Source: Dallia pectoralis
Taxonomy: Eukaryota > Chordata > Actinopteri > Esociformes > Umbridae
Direction: 5' to 3'
Assembly (NCBI GenBank): GCA_029465975.1
Contig: CM055742.1
Span: 8,742,043 to 8,806,042 of the forward strand
Length of the DNA: 64,000 nucleotides
How positions within the stretch are numbered: the first letter of the stretch is position 1; each line of letters opens with the position of its first letter. The notes under the pieces are model-generated. The model did not search any database, was not told the origin of the DNA, and worked only from the letters and a program-made list of their open reading frames with translations. Position numbers and translations under genes: made by a program. Shown one piece after another: positions 23,717-35,215 of the stretch.

Positions 23717-24303
23717 TTTTATATAAAATGAAGGTTATTATAAAAACAAAACAAACAATGAACTGCAAAACAGATATACACTTGCAATTAAATAAAGGTG
23801 AGCTGACTGTACCGACAACTACATTTGGAAGACACACAGCATTCCGAGCTGGCGGTGTGCACACCAAAGATAGCTCCGCTACAGCTTGCCATTTATGAGT
23901 TGAGGTAGTTGGCGGTGATAATGATTTGAACAAGAATGATTTGAACCGATACCGGTACAGTACCGGGTCCTGGGATTTAGTACCGGTACCCAATGGTACC
24001 TTTTTTATACCTTTGTAAAAAATCTAATTAGAGTAATAATTCTAAACTTATCAATTTCAATGTTGTTATTTATATAGAAAAACATGTAATTAAAGGACAA
24101 GGTAATAAAGACAATATTTATAGAAAAAAATGGTATTGTATTTTACAAAAAAAAAAAAAAAAAAGAACAAATCTGAACTACACTAGAAATAAACTTGCTA
24201 ACTGTGGCTGATTTGGGCAAATTCATCTTTGGCTAAGCCCCGCCCCCCTTAGTTACTGTTGCTACGTCCGACAACTTCATCTGGGCTCTGGTTTGGTATC
24301 AAC

Positions 24304-24568
24304 ATGGCTTATGCTGTGACAGCTCTTCCTGCTGAAATTTTATCAAACTTTTATAAAGTAGCAAATAAAGTGTCCGATAGAAGTAGGCAAAAGGGGCTGC
24401 AATATGCGTTTGAAGGCTATATTCAAGACATACAGGTGAAACGCAAGGAACAAGGCATCCAAATAATGTAAAAAAATTAACCACCGCATATCCTACTAAT
24501 CGAGACGGAGGCTGGGACTAACAATATCAAGGAGCAACACTGTTCATGCAAAGCTGGGTAGGTCTCTA
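24304..24568 (+). pseudogene. 5' fragment of a possible SWIM-finger gene
   Basis: The first frame gives 55 residues, starting MAYAVTALPAEILSNFYKVA, and stops at 24471. In another frame just downstream comes ETEAGTNNIKEQHCSCKAG, whose HCSC resembles the first half of a SWIM zinc finger. Similar N-termini occur in teleost SWIM/YqaJ-type proteins, but I recall this only loosely. The duplicate at 49180 encodes the same first 55 residues. It is broken and incomplete. Confidence 0.4.
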
Positions 24569-24712
24569 TTCACTTCTATAATCGTTATTACAAAGCAAAC
24601 GGACTACGCGAGTATAACGTTGTATTTATTAGCAGCGTGTGCTAGCGTATCAACAACCGGTATGCTATCCAGGGTTGAACCTGAAGTTACCTCGCTAACC
24701 ACACATATTGTA

Positions 24713-25233
24713 TGGTAGAGAAAATGAGTGAAATACACGAGTCGAACGGATTACCTTTTCAGATGGTTTATTTAGATTAATATTGCTTCACAACCCCACA
24801 GCAATATGCCCTCTCGCATTTGACCAGCGCTGTTCTAAAGCAGGAAAGGGCAGTTCCATGGCCTCAACCGCTTTAATACCCCAACTTTAGACCAGTCAGA
24901 AACATCGACACATCCCCCAGTTCACCCCCAATGACCAATCGATATATTCCTAGTCATTCTTATCAGTTAACCCCACCCAGGCAGGATCCAATATCACACC
25001 TCTGTCGAACCTTTTGTCAAGGCACATTGGAATGTATGGGGGATGGGTGTCACAGAAGATGTCTGTTCCTTCTCCTAAGTTCACCAAAATACTTTGTGTG
25101 TTTATAACTAATTATACTAAAATGATATGAAGTTTAACAGATATATATCCAAATGTAAACAAATACTGTAACAACCGAATTATGTAGGCAAACTACTTTT
25201 CTAAACATGTACATGAACTGAAAATCCACCACA
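24713..25233 (-). repeat. 3' LTR of the endogenous retrovirus
   Basis: 521 bp. A quick alignment by eye with the other LTR shows about four substitutions and no length change (for example ggcacattgg/ggcccattgg and the aaccgaattatgtaggc region), roughly 99% identity. Confidence 0.92.
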
Positions 25234-25245
25234 TATCCCCCTCTT

Positions 25246-25935
25246 GAAGTTCTCTGAACTTCACATCTCAAAACATTAATGCACATCAAATAATACTGTG
25301 GTGTAAACCTGTCTAGACCACATGAATGAGAAATCATACCTCAGCAGATGTATTAGAGAACCAGATCAATTCCCAGACACATCTACCCTTAACGGCATGG
25401 GTTCACACTCACCTGACCCATGTCCTTTGACCAAACATCTCCAACCATACTTGACTTGATTAGAGTAAAAGACCAAAGACATGACTATACTAAACAATAC
25501 AGTAAGGAAATAGAAATATCATCATTAAAAACCACACATGCAGGAAAAAACCTTCTTTGGTAAGGACAAAAATCTTGCATGATGGAAAACAATATCCAGA
25601 ATCAGTACAGATATGAACAACAGAAATATTCAAGTAGATTGTCAGTTCAACAAATGTCCATAAACATCAACAACATTCTTCTTTGTCTTCTTCCTGAATA
25701 AAGTATCCCTGAGTGTCCCAGTGATCAAACAATACGTAATCTGTAATCCTTCAGAAATAGTTGTCCAAAAAATAGGATGAGACTTGTAGTGTGTAAAAGA
25801 TAGAGCATGAAGATAGTATGAAAGTCAGAGTATCAGAGGTAGAATGTAAAAAACAGTGTGTGCAAGGCAAAAATCAGCATACTCCAACGGGGAAAGATCA
25901 AAATTATTCCAAAGGTGTATAATCCAATTCGTCGC
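25246..25935 (-). other. Retroviral region between env and the 3' LTR, no gene seen
   Basis: AT-rich and non-coding as far as I can see. It probably includes decayed env end and 3' untranslated sequence. Confidence 0.5.
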
Positions 25936-26734
25936 TCACCGAAATCCTTTAGAAATTACTCTCCTCCATGTCAGCGAGATCATCCAACAGTGAACCCCCT
26001 CCTCCCAAGGCACAGCTTTGGCAACCATTACTCTGGTCATTCCCGTCTCAATCAGCTTAATGGAAAGGCCTCGTATGCATGGAATGCAACAGCATCCACA
26101 CACCGCCAACAGTGATGTCGCCGTAATCAGAGAGATCAGAACTGAGGAAATCATCAATTTCCACTTCCCAAACACGGAGTCCATCCACCCAAACGCTGAA
26201 GTGTCAACGCCCGAATTGTCCTTCATCTCCTCAGCCAGAGCTGTCAGTCCTTGCAATGCCTTGGTCACCGAGCCATCAGGAACAGAACTGCTGGGCACAA
26301 AAGCACAAACGAAACACAACAAACACAAGACAACAAAACAACAACAAGTGTCCCCAAACATCACACATACCCCCCCTTCTCCGCTAGGAGCATATCTAAT
26401 GCCAATCTATTTTGCCAGGCCATTAGACTAGTAGTCGCTGTTGCTCTGCTAGTCCCTTTATTGCATCGCTAGTGTAATTAATGAATCTCTGTTGATTATA
26501 AAACACATAGTTAATCCAGTCTACATTCTTATTAATTGTCACCCACACGAACAGTGAAGACTCAAAACCAGCGCCTATTTGATTTCTAGCTTTAAATTCG
26601 TCTGGAATACCTCTCTGCACCCCAATTGCATCTAAATAGATTTTATCATCGAAGGAGCCACCAACGCCCCTTCTGTGTCTATTTAAAGTTGTTTGGTATC
26701 TAGCCTCAGATTCTGAGATCACTGTAAGTGGCAT
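25936..26734 (-). pseudogene. Retroviral env, transmembrane-subunit remnants
   Basis: Two frames on -: 26734-26423 (103 residues, with INYTSDAIKGLAEQ) and 26364-25936 (142 residues). The second opens on the CX6CC motif typical of retroviral transmembrane subunits, followed by a membrane-spanning stretch (SSVLISLITATSLLAV) and a Cys-rich CGCCCIPC. They are separated by frame changes, one at a seven-base C run near 26370. The surface subunit is not recognised. Dead env. Confidence 0.75.
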
Positions 26735-27000
26735 AGCTAATTGTGTTAGAGCACACGTACCCGTCCAATCAGTTGGTAATGTTGGCCATAAGTGTTCACC
26801 TCCACAGAGCCACCAAACGTCTGCCCTTGCTTGAGTGAGTAGTGTAAATCTAAACAGTCTATATTAACCGGTGTTGAGCTACTCGCGAACAATAATATCA
26901 CTTTAGTAATCTATTAAAACCAGTTTCAACCTGCTCTCGGTCTTACCATCCGAGTTCAGTAGTCTATTTCCTTGAGCTTCAAAATTCTTGTTCAAAATAC

Positions 27001-27520
27001 TTACCCTTTTTCAAAGATAGGCCCGGCTTGTTCAATTTCACATGTTAACTCGTCAAAGTCTACTAATGTCCCCACAGTCACGTCTGCACAACGGTCGTCT
27101 TGTGTAAATTTATTATCCCTCATACCCAATAAAGCAATCGGTATGACCATTACCCAATTTAATTTAGTTTGTGCACAGATTTTGGAAAGGATTCTTTTAG
27201 TAATTGACTTATTTGTTCGACTCGACCTTGACACTTAGGATGGTATAAGGTGCCAGATACACAGCTCATCTACCAACACGTTTCACAATGTTAGCGACAA
27301 AACCAGGACCGTTGTCACACTGAATAATACTAAGTAAACCAAACCTTGGTATGGTATCTCTCATTAATGCCTCAGCCACCACTTTGCTTACCTACAGGGA
27401 ATACCCCCACCGATCGAGAAAACCCATCAAGTATCACAAGCATGTATCTTTACCTTTTACTGATGTAATCATTGCAACAAAATCTAGAACCAAATTTGCA
27501 ATAGAACCTCTCGGGTTCCG
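27001..27520 (-). pseudogene. Retroviral integrase remnant
   Basis: On -, upstream pieces read ILDGFSRSVGVFPVG and CDNGPGFVANIVKRV (integrase core with the second catalytic Asp in DNGP), followed at 27234-27001 by KICAQTKLNWVMVIPIALLG, the usual end of the core. Stops and frame changes lie between. This is the only part of pol that I recognise. Confidence 0.75.
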
Positions 27521-28971
27521 AAATATACAAATGTCATGCAGTGCACTTTAATAATCACTCTATATCCATACCCCCTCTACATGATCACCCCCTCTTGCTG
27601 CCACTATGACAACAATGATTTGCTACCTACCAACATCTATCCGTATCTCCTGATCTACTCTATCCTATCAAACTTATGTATTATGATATAGTAAATAATT
27701 ATCTCAACACAGCAATTATCCAATTAAAGTCTCCCAATATTTACCTGACTTGTCACAAACCTTTTCAACTTTCATAAACCTTTCCTCCTACTTCCTGGGG
27801 GCAGATAACCCCCTTCCCTTGTCACTCGTTAGCCCTCTACTTTAACACTTCCTCATGCTCACCTAATCATACTTTACAGCACGTTCTATCACTATTTACT
27901 TCTACCCAACACAACGAGACATCTCTCAATTGCTGTTTATTCTATTTACAGATAGTTACTTAGTACTCAACTTGTAATAATGTATTGTATATTGAGTGTG
28001 TGTAGAATGGATTTTACTGTCTTTAACTTAGATCACACCTGAATTATTTTCTTATACCCAGTTCCTATGTTCTTAAATTAGTTGCTCCATTAGTCTAGTT
28101 TAGCTTGGTGAGTGTAAAAACAAATCTTTTACATGGCTACGGCAGCACACCTTAATTTAACCTTTCTCATTCTGCTGTAATTCTGTTCTACTCTGTCTCT
28201 GAAAACCTATTTGACGTTCTTATCCTTTCTAAAATATTACTATGTCACTTTTCAAATGGTAAGCTGTTTCTTTTAAACTATGGTTATTTTAGAAATACTC
28301 TATCTGCATGCATGTAGTTATTATTTTAAAACCAATCCAGTTACTTCCGTGTATAATAATCTTATTACTGAGAATAATTTTATATTCTGACAGGAATTGT
28401 TAAAGTCTCTTCTAATGTTGATCCAATTAAACCAATCGATACTCTATGATTGAATATCAAAAACATGTCACAGAATGTTGTCTCAACGCTCAAAACTATA
28501 GATAGTAGTATGTAGTATGGAACAAATAGATTAACCCGGGCACTCAATAACAGTGTGGAAAACAATTCTCTATTGGAAGACAATTCTTTATATATTTACC
28601 TAGTCACACAACTGTAGACAGTAAACTAAAAACAACCACGATGGAATCAATACTTTTAACTTAATCAACAGGCTCTGTTCTTTAAAACACAAGCAGCACC
28701 TTCTGTAAACACAGCGCTATCTTATAAGATGAAATAATCAACCAAATCCGAGACAACCTAGAAATATAGTTATATTAACCCAACTCAATCAACGTCAATC
28801 ACAACTCCCCCTCTCATCACCATCATAAATGCACACACAAAGCCAGAACTAAATAACCACACTCCAGGCATCATCGAAATATATCTATAACCTTACAATC
28901 TATTAACGGTTCTACCTCACTCTCTACTGCCAACACTGCACACTGACCCTAAGCAGGACTCTCCAAAAGCC
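27521..28971 (-). other. Retroviral interior without recognisable pol
   Basis: About 1.45 kb, AT-rich, no long open frame on either strand and no RT or protease motif. Given the position between gag and integrase, most of pol has been deleted or has decayed beyond reading by eye. Confidence 0.55.
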
Positions 28972-30069
28972 CTAGTATGATCTTTCGGTATTTGGCCACG
29001 GGCTAGTTGGGCAGTTCCTACGGACGTGTCCTTCTAAGTCGCAACCCCAACAAGTCATGCCCTCGTATTTTCCCTTGAACCGTGCCCCTCGTTTACCTCT
29101 CTTCCGTGGTGTATTTCTAACATACTCTGTCTGTCTAGGGCTCTCTATCAATTGTACAGTTGTTGGTGCTGAACTAGGAGTGTCAGAGCGTTTTCGGGCG
29201 TAGCCATGACTTCTGGCCTCATCACTGTCTTCAGGACTGGACTTCACAACACGCATCCCTTTTTGTTTCTTGTTCTGCTCAAGGCTGGTTTGAGCCAGTT
29301 CTCTGGTGACTTCAGTTCCTTGTTCATCCAGGGCCTTCTTGGTCTCTTGGTGGGCTTTAGTGTTTCTGCCCATGGACATCATGTCCAAGCCTGAAGCGTT
29401 GGCCAGTTTGCTATGTATGCCTCTAGGAGGGGTGTCCACCACTGCCCCTCGGAAGAGCTGAGTCTGCATTGTCTTTGGGTCAGTTGTCACTGATTCAGTA
29501 GCAGTGTCCAGCCATTGCTGGGTCTGTTCATGGAGCCGGGTCTCACAGTGTTCTGTTAGGGTGGAGGCTCGGGTTGGTCTCAGAGACCTCCACAGGGGAT
29601 TGCGATATCGATCGTCCTGACCATAAAACAGCTGAGTGCCTTCAGTCACACCACTGGCCGTCAACGCGTCCACCATCTCCTCTCTTGTTAATGATGTTAT
29701 CAGCAAACACGTAATGTCACCTACAGCCAGCGTCTGTCCCACCATGTTGCCCCAAATCGTCCTGTATTCCACATACTTATTCATTCCGTGTAACCTATGC
29801 GTACGTTTCCAAGAACGCCTTGTCACTTCCTTCCTCTGCGTAATCAACCATGTACTGACAGCTAATATGACCGCCTTGTCCCATGTAGCATCTTTCGGCC
29901 ACTGGACCTCGGCTTTCACCTTTTTTAATTTACTACTTAACTCTCTACTCCACACTGTCAATAGTTTGCCATCCTGCTCGTTCAAGCTTGCAATCCAAGT
30001 CAAGGGGGGAAGGCTGACCATACGTTCCAACTTAGTCCCTGTATTAGTCTGCATGTTGTAGAGTGGCAT
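28972..30069 (-). CDS. gag: Retroviral Gag with one CCHC zinc knuckle
   Basis: 365 residues, open throughout. A basic linker (RKRGKRGARFKGK) precedes a single knuckle CWGCDLEGHVRRNC (CX2CX4HX4C). The N-terminal part has the Trp-rich helical look of a capsid region but no motif I can name. Gag forms the virus-like shell. The open frame beside a lost pol fits a young element. Confidence 0.8.
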   Translation of the reverse strand: MPLYNMQTNTGTKLERMVSLPPLTWIASLNEQDGKLLTVWSRELSSKLKKVKAEVQWPKDATWDKAVILAVSTWLITQRKEVTRRSWKRTHRLHGMNKYVEYRTIWGNMVGQTLAVGDITCLLITSLTREEMVDALTASGVTEGTQLFYGQDDRYRNPLWRSLRPTRASTLTEHCETRLHEQTQQWLDTATESVTTDPKTMQTQLFRGAVVDTPPRGIHSKLANASGLDMMSMGRNTKAHQETKKALDEQGTEVTRELAQTSLEQNKKQKGMRVVKSSPEDSDEARSHGYARKRSDTPSSAPTTVQLIESPRQTEYVRNTPRKRGKRGARFKGKYEGMTCWGCDLEGHVRRNCPTSPWPNTERSY

Positions 30070-30119
30070 ACTAAGTGTGTGTGAATGAATGAGTGACAGA
30101 CTAAGTGTGTGAGTGAGTG

Positions 30120-30265
30120 GCTGTGTGAGACTCTGTGTGTGAGACTCTGTGTGTGTGTGAGACTCTGTGTGTGTGTGAGACTGTGTGTGTGTGTGAGACT
30201 GTGTGTGTGTGTGTGTGTGTGTGTGAGACTGTGTGTGTGTGTGAGACTGTGTGTGTGTGTGTGAG

Positions 30266-30331
<66 letters not shown>

Positions 30332-30342
30332 ACTGTGTGTGA

Positions 30343-30397
<55 letters not shown>

Positions 30398-30398
30398 A
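30120..30398 (+). repeat. GT/GA-interrupted microsatellite in the retroviral leader
   Basis: gagactgtgtgtg repeats pass into long GT runs, broken by gagact, and end just upstream (on -) of gag. Confidence 0.95.
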
Positions 30399-30684
30399 GT
30401 GTATGAGTGGGTGTATGAGGGTCACTTAAAACACTAAAAACTTAATACCACAACAGATACTATTGAAATATAGAGCTTATGTAACCCCACCTGAGTTCTG
30501 TCCAGCAACAGAACACTCCCCGAATACCCCAAACGAAGAGAGCTAGTGAGTGTATGGGCAGAGCGAAATTAAATACACAATTTTACAACTTTAACCGTAA
30601 CCCAAAACCACACCAAAAGAGTCCACAACTCACAGAATTTCTTACAATTACACCACCACAATCTATTATGTATATATGTATATA

Positions 30685-30756
30685 AATATGCTAGCACTGC
30701 CCAATAACTGACTAATCAATTATATCTGCCTGATAATCAACTAGTACGACATATGA

Positions 30757-30791
<35 letters not shown>

Positions 30792-31045
30792 GCAAGCACC
30801 GTCCGATAACTGACTGAGCAATTATATCTGCCTGATAACCAACCAGTATGACATATCTAGACAATGTTATACTATATACATATATACGCAAGCGCTGCCA
30901 GATAACTGACTAATCAATTACATCTGCCTGATAATCAACTAGTACAACATATCCTAAAAACATTATACACATACACACACAAGCACTGCCAGAACCGACT
31001 AGTCAGTTATATCTGCCTGATAAGCAACTAGCACAACATCTAGAC
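30685..31045 (-). repeat. Four diverged ~90-110 bp tandem units in the retroviral leader
   Basis: Each unit carries text like aactgactaatcaattatat followed by ctgcctgataatcaactagt, separated by (TA)n or TA-rich spacers (pure TA at about 30762-30790). Confidence 0.8.
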
Positions 31046-31464
31046 AATACTGCTGCAAAAAACGAATATAGAGACCTACTAACAATATTACATCAATCTG
31101 GCAATATGCTAAACAAGGCCAACTAACATTTATTGCAGTGTTAGACAAGGATGGAAAGGTTTGGGTAATGAAAGAAAATTAGCACAGTTAGAGACACACC
31201 ACAAAAAAACGATTATACAACGTGATACTAGCTAACTAGTACGCTATTGACCAACCAGGAGAAAAACAACCAGAAGTTATTACATGATACTAGCAGAAGT
31301 ATAAGTAAACACAACAAATTAACTGATGATTTGTTGAGTCCGTATAGTGTAGACCCATCAATATTTATCCAAAGCTATTAGATAGTTTAATGAAAATGCT
31401 CCTAACTGTAGGTGTGTAATTACAGACGGCCCCTGATAAACTCTATCTTATCCATAGTATTGCG

Positions 31465-31855
31465 CCCGACTCAACTGCTGAGGTCACGTGATAAACTATA
31501 TTATCAATAAAATCGTGCCCGACTCAACTGCTGAGGTCACGTGATAAACTATATTATCAATAAAATCGTGCCCGACTCAACTGCTGAGGTCGCATAATAA
31601 ACTATCACTGGGATTGCGCCCAACTCAACTGCTGAGGTCACGTGATAAACTATATTATCAATAAAATCGTGCCCGACTCAACTGCTGAGGTCGCATAATA
31701 AACTATCACTGGGATTGCGCCCAACTCAACTGCTGAGGTCACGTGATAAACTATATTATCAATAAAATCGTGCCCGACTCAACTGCTGAGGTCACGTGAT
31801 AAACTATATTATCAATAAATCGTGCCCGGCTCAACTGCTGAGGTCACGTCTACAA
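31465..31855 (-). repeat. Eight-copy ~53 bp array carrying TCACGTGA
   Basis: Eight copies of ctcaactgctgaggtc. In five the next bases complete the palindrome TCACGTGA; two have gcataa in place of acgtga, and the last has acgtct. Units alternate in a higher-order pattern. TCACGTGA is a perfect E-box of the kind bound by USF/MiT-family factors (established); use as an enhancer here is a guess. Confidence 0.9.
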
Positions 31856-32489
31856 AAGTAAAAGGACTCGAAATTATACAACTTTTGTCTACCCAGTACA
31901 ACACAATTACCACACCATAACAGTCAAAGCCAAACCTTAGCCAGCATGCTATATAGTAAACATTAGCGTTAGCTAGCATGCTATATAGTAAACATTATAG
32001 ACTAGATGACAAAGTTCAGCTAACACAGTTAATCAACAAACGGTTAATGCAATATGCAGTATTTAACTAGCACGAAATGATTGTGAATACAATAGCATAC
32101 AGTCTGGCTGACTATGCCTATACAGTTTGCTAACGGATTCAAGACTTAACAAACGAAATGGCACCATTTAACCAGAACTGCAGTCTCAAGGTACTCTTTT
32201 TCTCTACACCGCAGATCCGTTTTTAAGTGAGTCAGTGCATTATTTTCAAATATGGTTGTGTATTTTACCTCGCCTGGCATCCAGTCGTGTCGCTTTCAGC
32301 CCTGAAGCACACAGAAACTTATAAACTATGGCGAAATAAATAAATAATCACCTTACCCCAATTAACTGATGCCGGCAAGCCTGTGTATTTCTGGACGCAA
32401 GCGTTCACAATTGTCGGCCAGACGACCGCTTCCGGATTTGAATTGAGTTCACTGATTCCCCACTTCTACTGCCCGACAACGCCAATTTA

Positions 32490-33010
32490 TGGTAGAGAAA
32501 ATGAGTGAAATACACGAGTCGAACGGATTACCTTTTCAGATGGTTTATTTAGATTAATATTGCTTCACAACCCCACAGCAATATGCCCTCTCGCATTTGA
32601 CCAGCGCTGTTCTAAAGCAGGAAAGGGCAGTTCCATGGCCTCAACCGCTTTAATACCCCAACTTTAGACCAGTCAGAAACATCGACACATCCCCCAGTTC
32701 ACCCCCAATGACCAATCGATATATTCCTAGTCATTCTTATCAGTTAACCCCACCCAGGCAGGATCCAATATCACACCTCTGTCGAACCTTTTGTCAAGGC
32801 CCATTGGAATGTATGGGGGATGGGTGTCACAGAAGATGTCTGTTCCTTCTCCTAAGTTCACCAAAATACTTTGTGTGTTTATAACTAATTATACTAAAAT
32901 GATATGAAGTTTAACAGATATATATCCAAATGTAAACAAATACTGTAACAACCGGATTATGTAAGCAAACTACTTTTCTAAACATGTATATGAACTGAAA
33001 ATCCACCACA
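32490..33010 (-). repeat. 5' LTR of the endogenous retrovirus
   Basis: 521 bp partner of 24713-25233. It is followed on - by TAAAT and the primer-binding-like site. Confidence 0.92.
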
Positions 33011-33792
33011 CTTGCTTTGTAGTACAGGCCTCTGGTCTACTCCTTTCATAAACATTTATTATTTCCTTACCTGGTCTTCACCTGTGTGTCTGCGCTTGGG
33101 CCCATTGTTGCGGTTGTAAAACATAATAATCAGGAATACATAAAATCTTGCATTATTACTCTGATAACAGTAGTGTTCCTATAATGTAGGCTTTAGCTGA
33201 AACTATGTTAAATTACTTATTTGCAAAAGGCCCAGTAGATGATCTATGACGGAGGGAAACTCCCGACCAAAACTTCCATGCACTCTGAACTTTAATTTCA
33301 CCTTTTTCAAAATCCTACTCCACTTGAACTATCATTACCCAAAAAAATATTTTTACTGCTATTATTCAGACTAACACAAATATTTATAAATATTGTCATG
33401 GGTAACGCTCGAGTGAACATATACTTCTACAGCATGGGGTTTAATCAGGATATATTGCTTTCAGCTTTATGTTCTCTTTCATCTACTATGTATACACTTT
33501 GTCCACTTGTCAATAACACATTTATTAGCATTCATAATCATTTTATAAACTTGTTACCAGCTCTCATATTAATGGCAAATAAAATATATATCCACAGCAC
33601 ATTTATAAATTACTTTAGTTTGACTCTCATTTTTCCCTGGTACAGTATGTGTGAAGCGCATATGATTTTACCGGAGTCAAATTCCTTGTTTGCTTACGCA
33701 AGCTTGGCCAATAAAGCTGATTCTGATTTGATTCTGAGAGGTTAAAGCATCAGCTCTTCCACATGACTAGGATATTCTGTTTTAGAATTACA
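33011..33792 (+). other. Receptor-unit flank, duplicate of 49573-50364
   Basis: Nearly identical to 49573-50364, including a shared 115-codon frame (33398-33745 and 49970-50317) that has no recognisable domain and is probably chance. Confidence 0.75.
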
Positions 33793-34144
33793 TTGCCTTG
33801 GTGTTGTCGTCACTTCTCTTTGCTGCTTCTTCATCCTGCGTGTGTTGAAACAGCCTGGTCCAGGTGAGGTAGAGGGGGGCAGAGGGGGAGAGAAGAAACA
33901 GGGGACAACAGACCCACAGAAGATGAGAGCTTTTAGGATCATCTTGACCAACCTGGTGATTGTTGTGGTGAGCTCCGTCTCAGTGATTGTCAGTTGGGCC
34001 GTGTTGCCATTTGGTCATGACTGCTACTGCAATGTTTCTTCATTTTTTTCAATTGCTATGATCGTCAGTGTCGTGGTCTCACCCTATCTACACCTCCACA
34101 GAGAGGGAAGGCTGCCATGTAGAAGAGAACAAGAGTCAAGCTAG
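33793..34144 (+). pseudogene. GPCR array copy 4, 5'-deleted
   Basis: Begins in TM5 (text ttgccttggtgttgtcgtca) and runs through the third loop, TM6, TM7 and the tail in frame, almost identical to copy 6. Upstream it is fused to the promoter-side text gttttagaattacat. Compared with copy 6, 1,735 bp (50366-52100) are missing, with a 2 bp overlap (at) at the join. Promoter, start codon and TM1-TM4 are gone. Confidence 0.92.
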
Positions 34145-34972
34145 AATTGCAAGCATAAAGGCCCATGCACACCTGCCTTCAACTTACAGTGTGTGAGGTG
34201 CTTACAGCTTACAAAGCAACAAAGCTACCATTTATTTCCAATGACGGCCAGCTACTCTCTGAGACTGTGGCTGGAGCAACACTCAGCGACAAAATCTTCT
34301 AGCGAGCGTGACACTTCAAAGTTGAGATTTGTTCAACTGTATGCTTATTGCCAGCGAGGGTGACAGAGTTCTATGATAACTAATGTCAGGGTAGATGTTT
34401 TCTGAATCAGGAAGTCCCTTCACTTTCCTACTAGCAGGCTTATAACTCCCTCCCTCGCTTGCTAAAAACATTAACAAAGACGTATCATTGTGGTGTTCGG
34501 TTTTCCCGCTATTTATGATACGTCTCAGGCTTTGTACAGATATTTAATTTAAAAAAGTGCAACTAAAACATTTTCAGAGATTTTTGGGATCATGTGTGAG
34601 TGATGAAAATGTATAAATAATTGAATTGGAATTATGTTAGATATCACATTTTTTGTAGTGGAGTTACAAATAAAATAATATTTTTTGTATTTGCAAAGAC
34701 TGATGTTTTGGAAGACACACAGCATTCCGAGCTGGCGGTGTGCACACCAAAGATAGCTCCGCTATAGCTTGCCATTTATGAGTTGAGGTAGTTGGCGGTG
34801 ATAATGATTTGAACAAGAATGATTTGAACCGATACCGGTACAGTACCGTAGTAATTTCGCAAAAAAATCTGAACTACTCTAGAAATGAACTCGCCTACTC
34901 TTTCTTTAAGAAAGATTAGCTGCGGCTGAGTTGGGCAAATTGGCTATTATGATACGAAATACGGTGCACGCT
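34145..34972 (+). other. 3' flank of copy 4
   Basis: Collinear with 52452-53191 after copy 6, including taccggtacagtaccg at about 34834. No gene seen. Confidence 0.65.
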
Positions 34973-35215
34973 TCAATCAGTTTTAAGAAATAGTTTGTGT
35001 TTCACTATACGTTTCGTCAGGTTAGACGTGTTGCTATAGCCAGCTTTGCAATTCGCATCACATATATTGCAGAAAGTGTTGTCTGCGTCAAGTTTAAAAA
35101 GATTAGTTAGACTTTGGACTGCTTTTTTCACACATTTTTTGTAATTGTGGATGGAGGTACAATAACAGATGTTTTTTTCAGGCAGGTGATTTTTTCTCTG
35201 GTTGGAAATCACCAA
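34973..35215 (-). pseudogene. BED-type zinc-finger fragment (hAT transposase relic)
   Basis: 80 residues on -. FCNICDANC...NTSNLTKRIVKH has the Cys pair, Asn-Thr-Ser-Asn-Leu and His spacing of BED fingers at the N-terminus of hAT transposases. No catalytic domain. A duplicate lies at 53192-53497. Confidence 0.55.

Larger units (their letters stand above)
24713..33010 (-). mobile_element. Endogenous retrovirus, 8.3 kb, defective, minus orientation
   Basis: Two 521 bp LTRs (24713-25233 and 32490-33010), TG...CA on -. On - the order is 5' LTR (right), spacer, primer-binding-like TGGCGTTGTCGGGCAG (about 32470-32485), a long repeat-rich leader, gag, an integrase remnant, env pieces, a purine tract (AAGAGGGGGATA, 25234-25245 on -) and the 3' LTR. 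The empty site is seen at 49573 (accacacattttgctttgta). The flanks attg/cttg suggest an imperfect 4 bp duplication. No reverse transcriptase is recognisable, so it cannot be autonomous. Confidence 0.9.

Noticed and set aside
33398..33745. 115-codon frame repeated at 49970-50317
   Set aside because: Conserved only because the block is recently duplicated; no recognisable domain and no start context or promoter.
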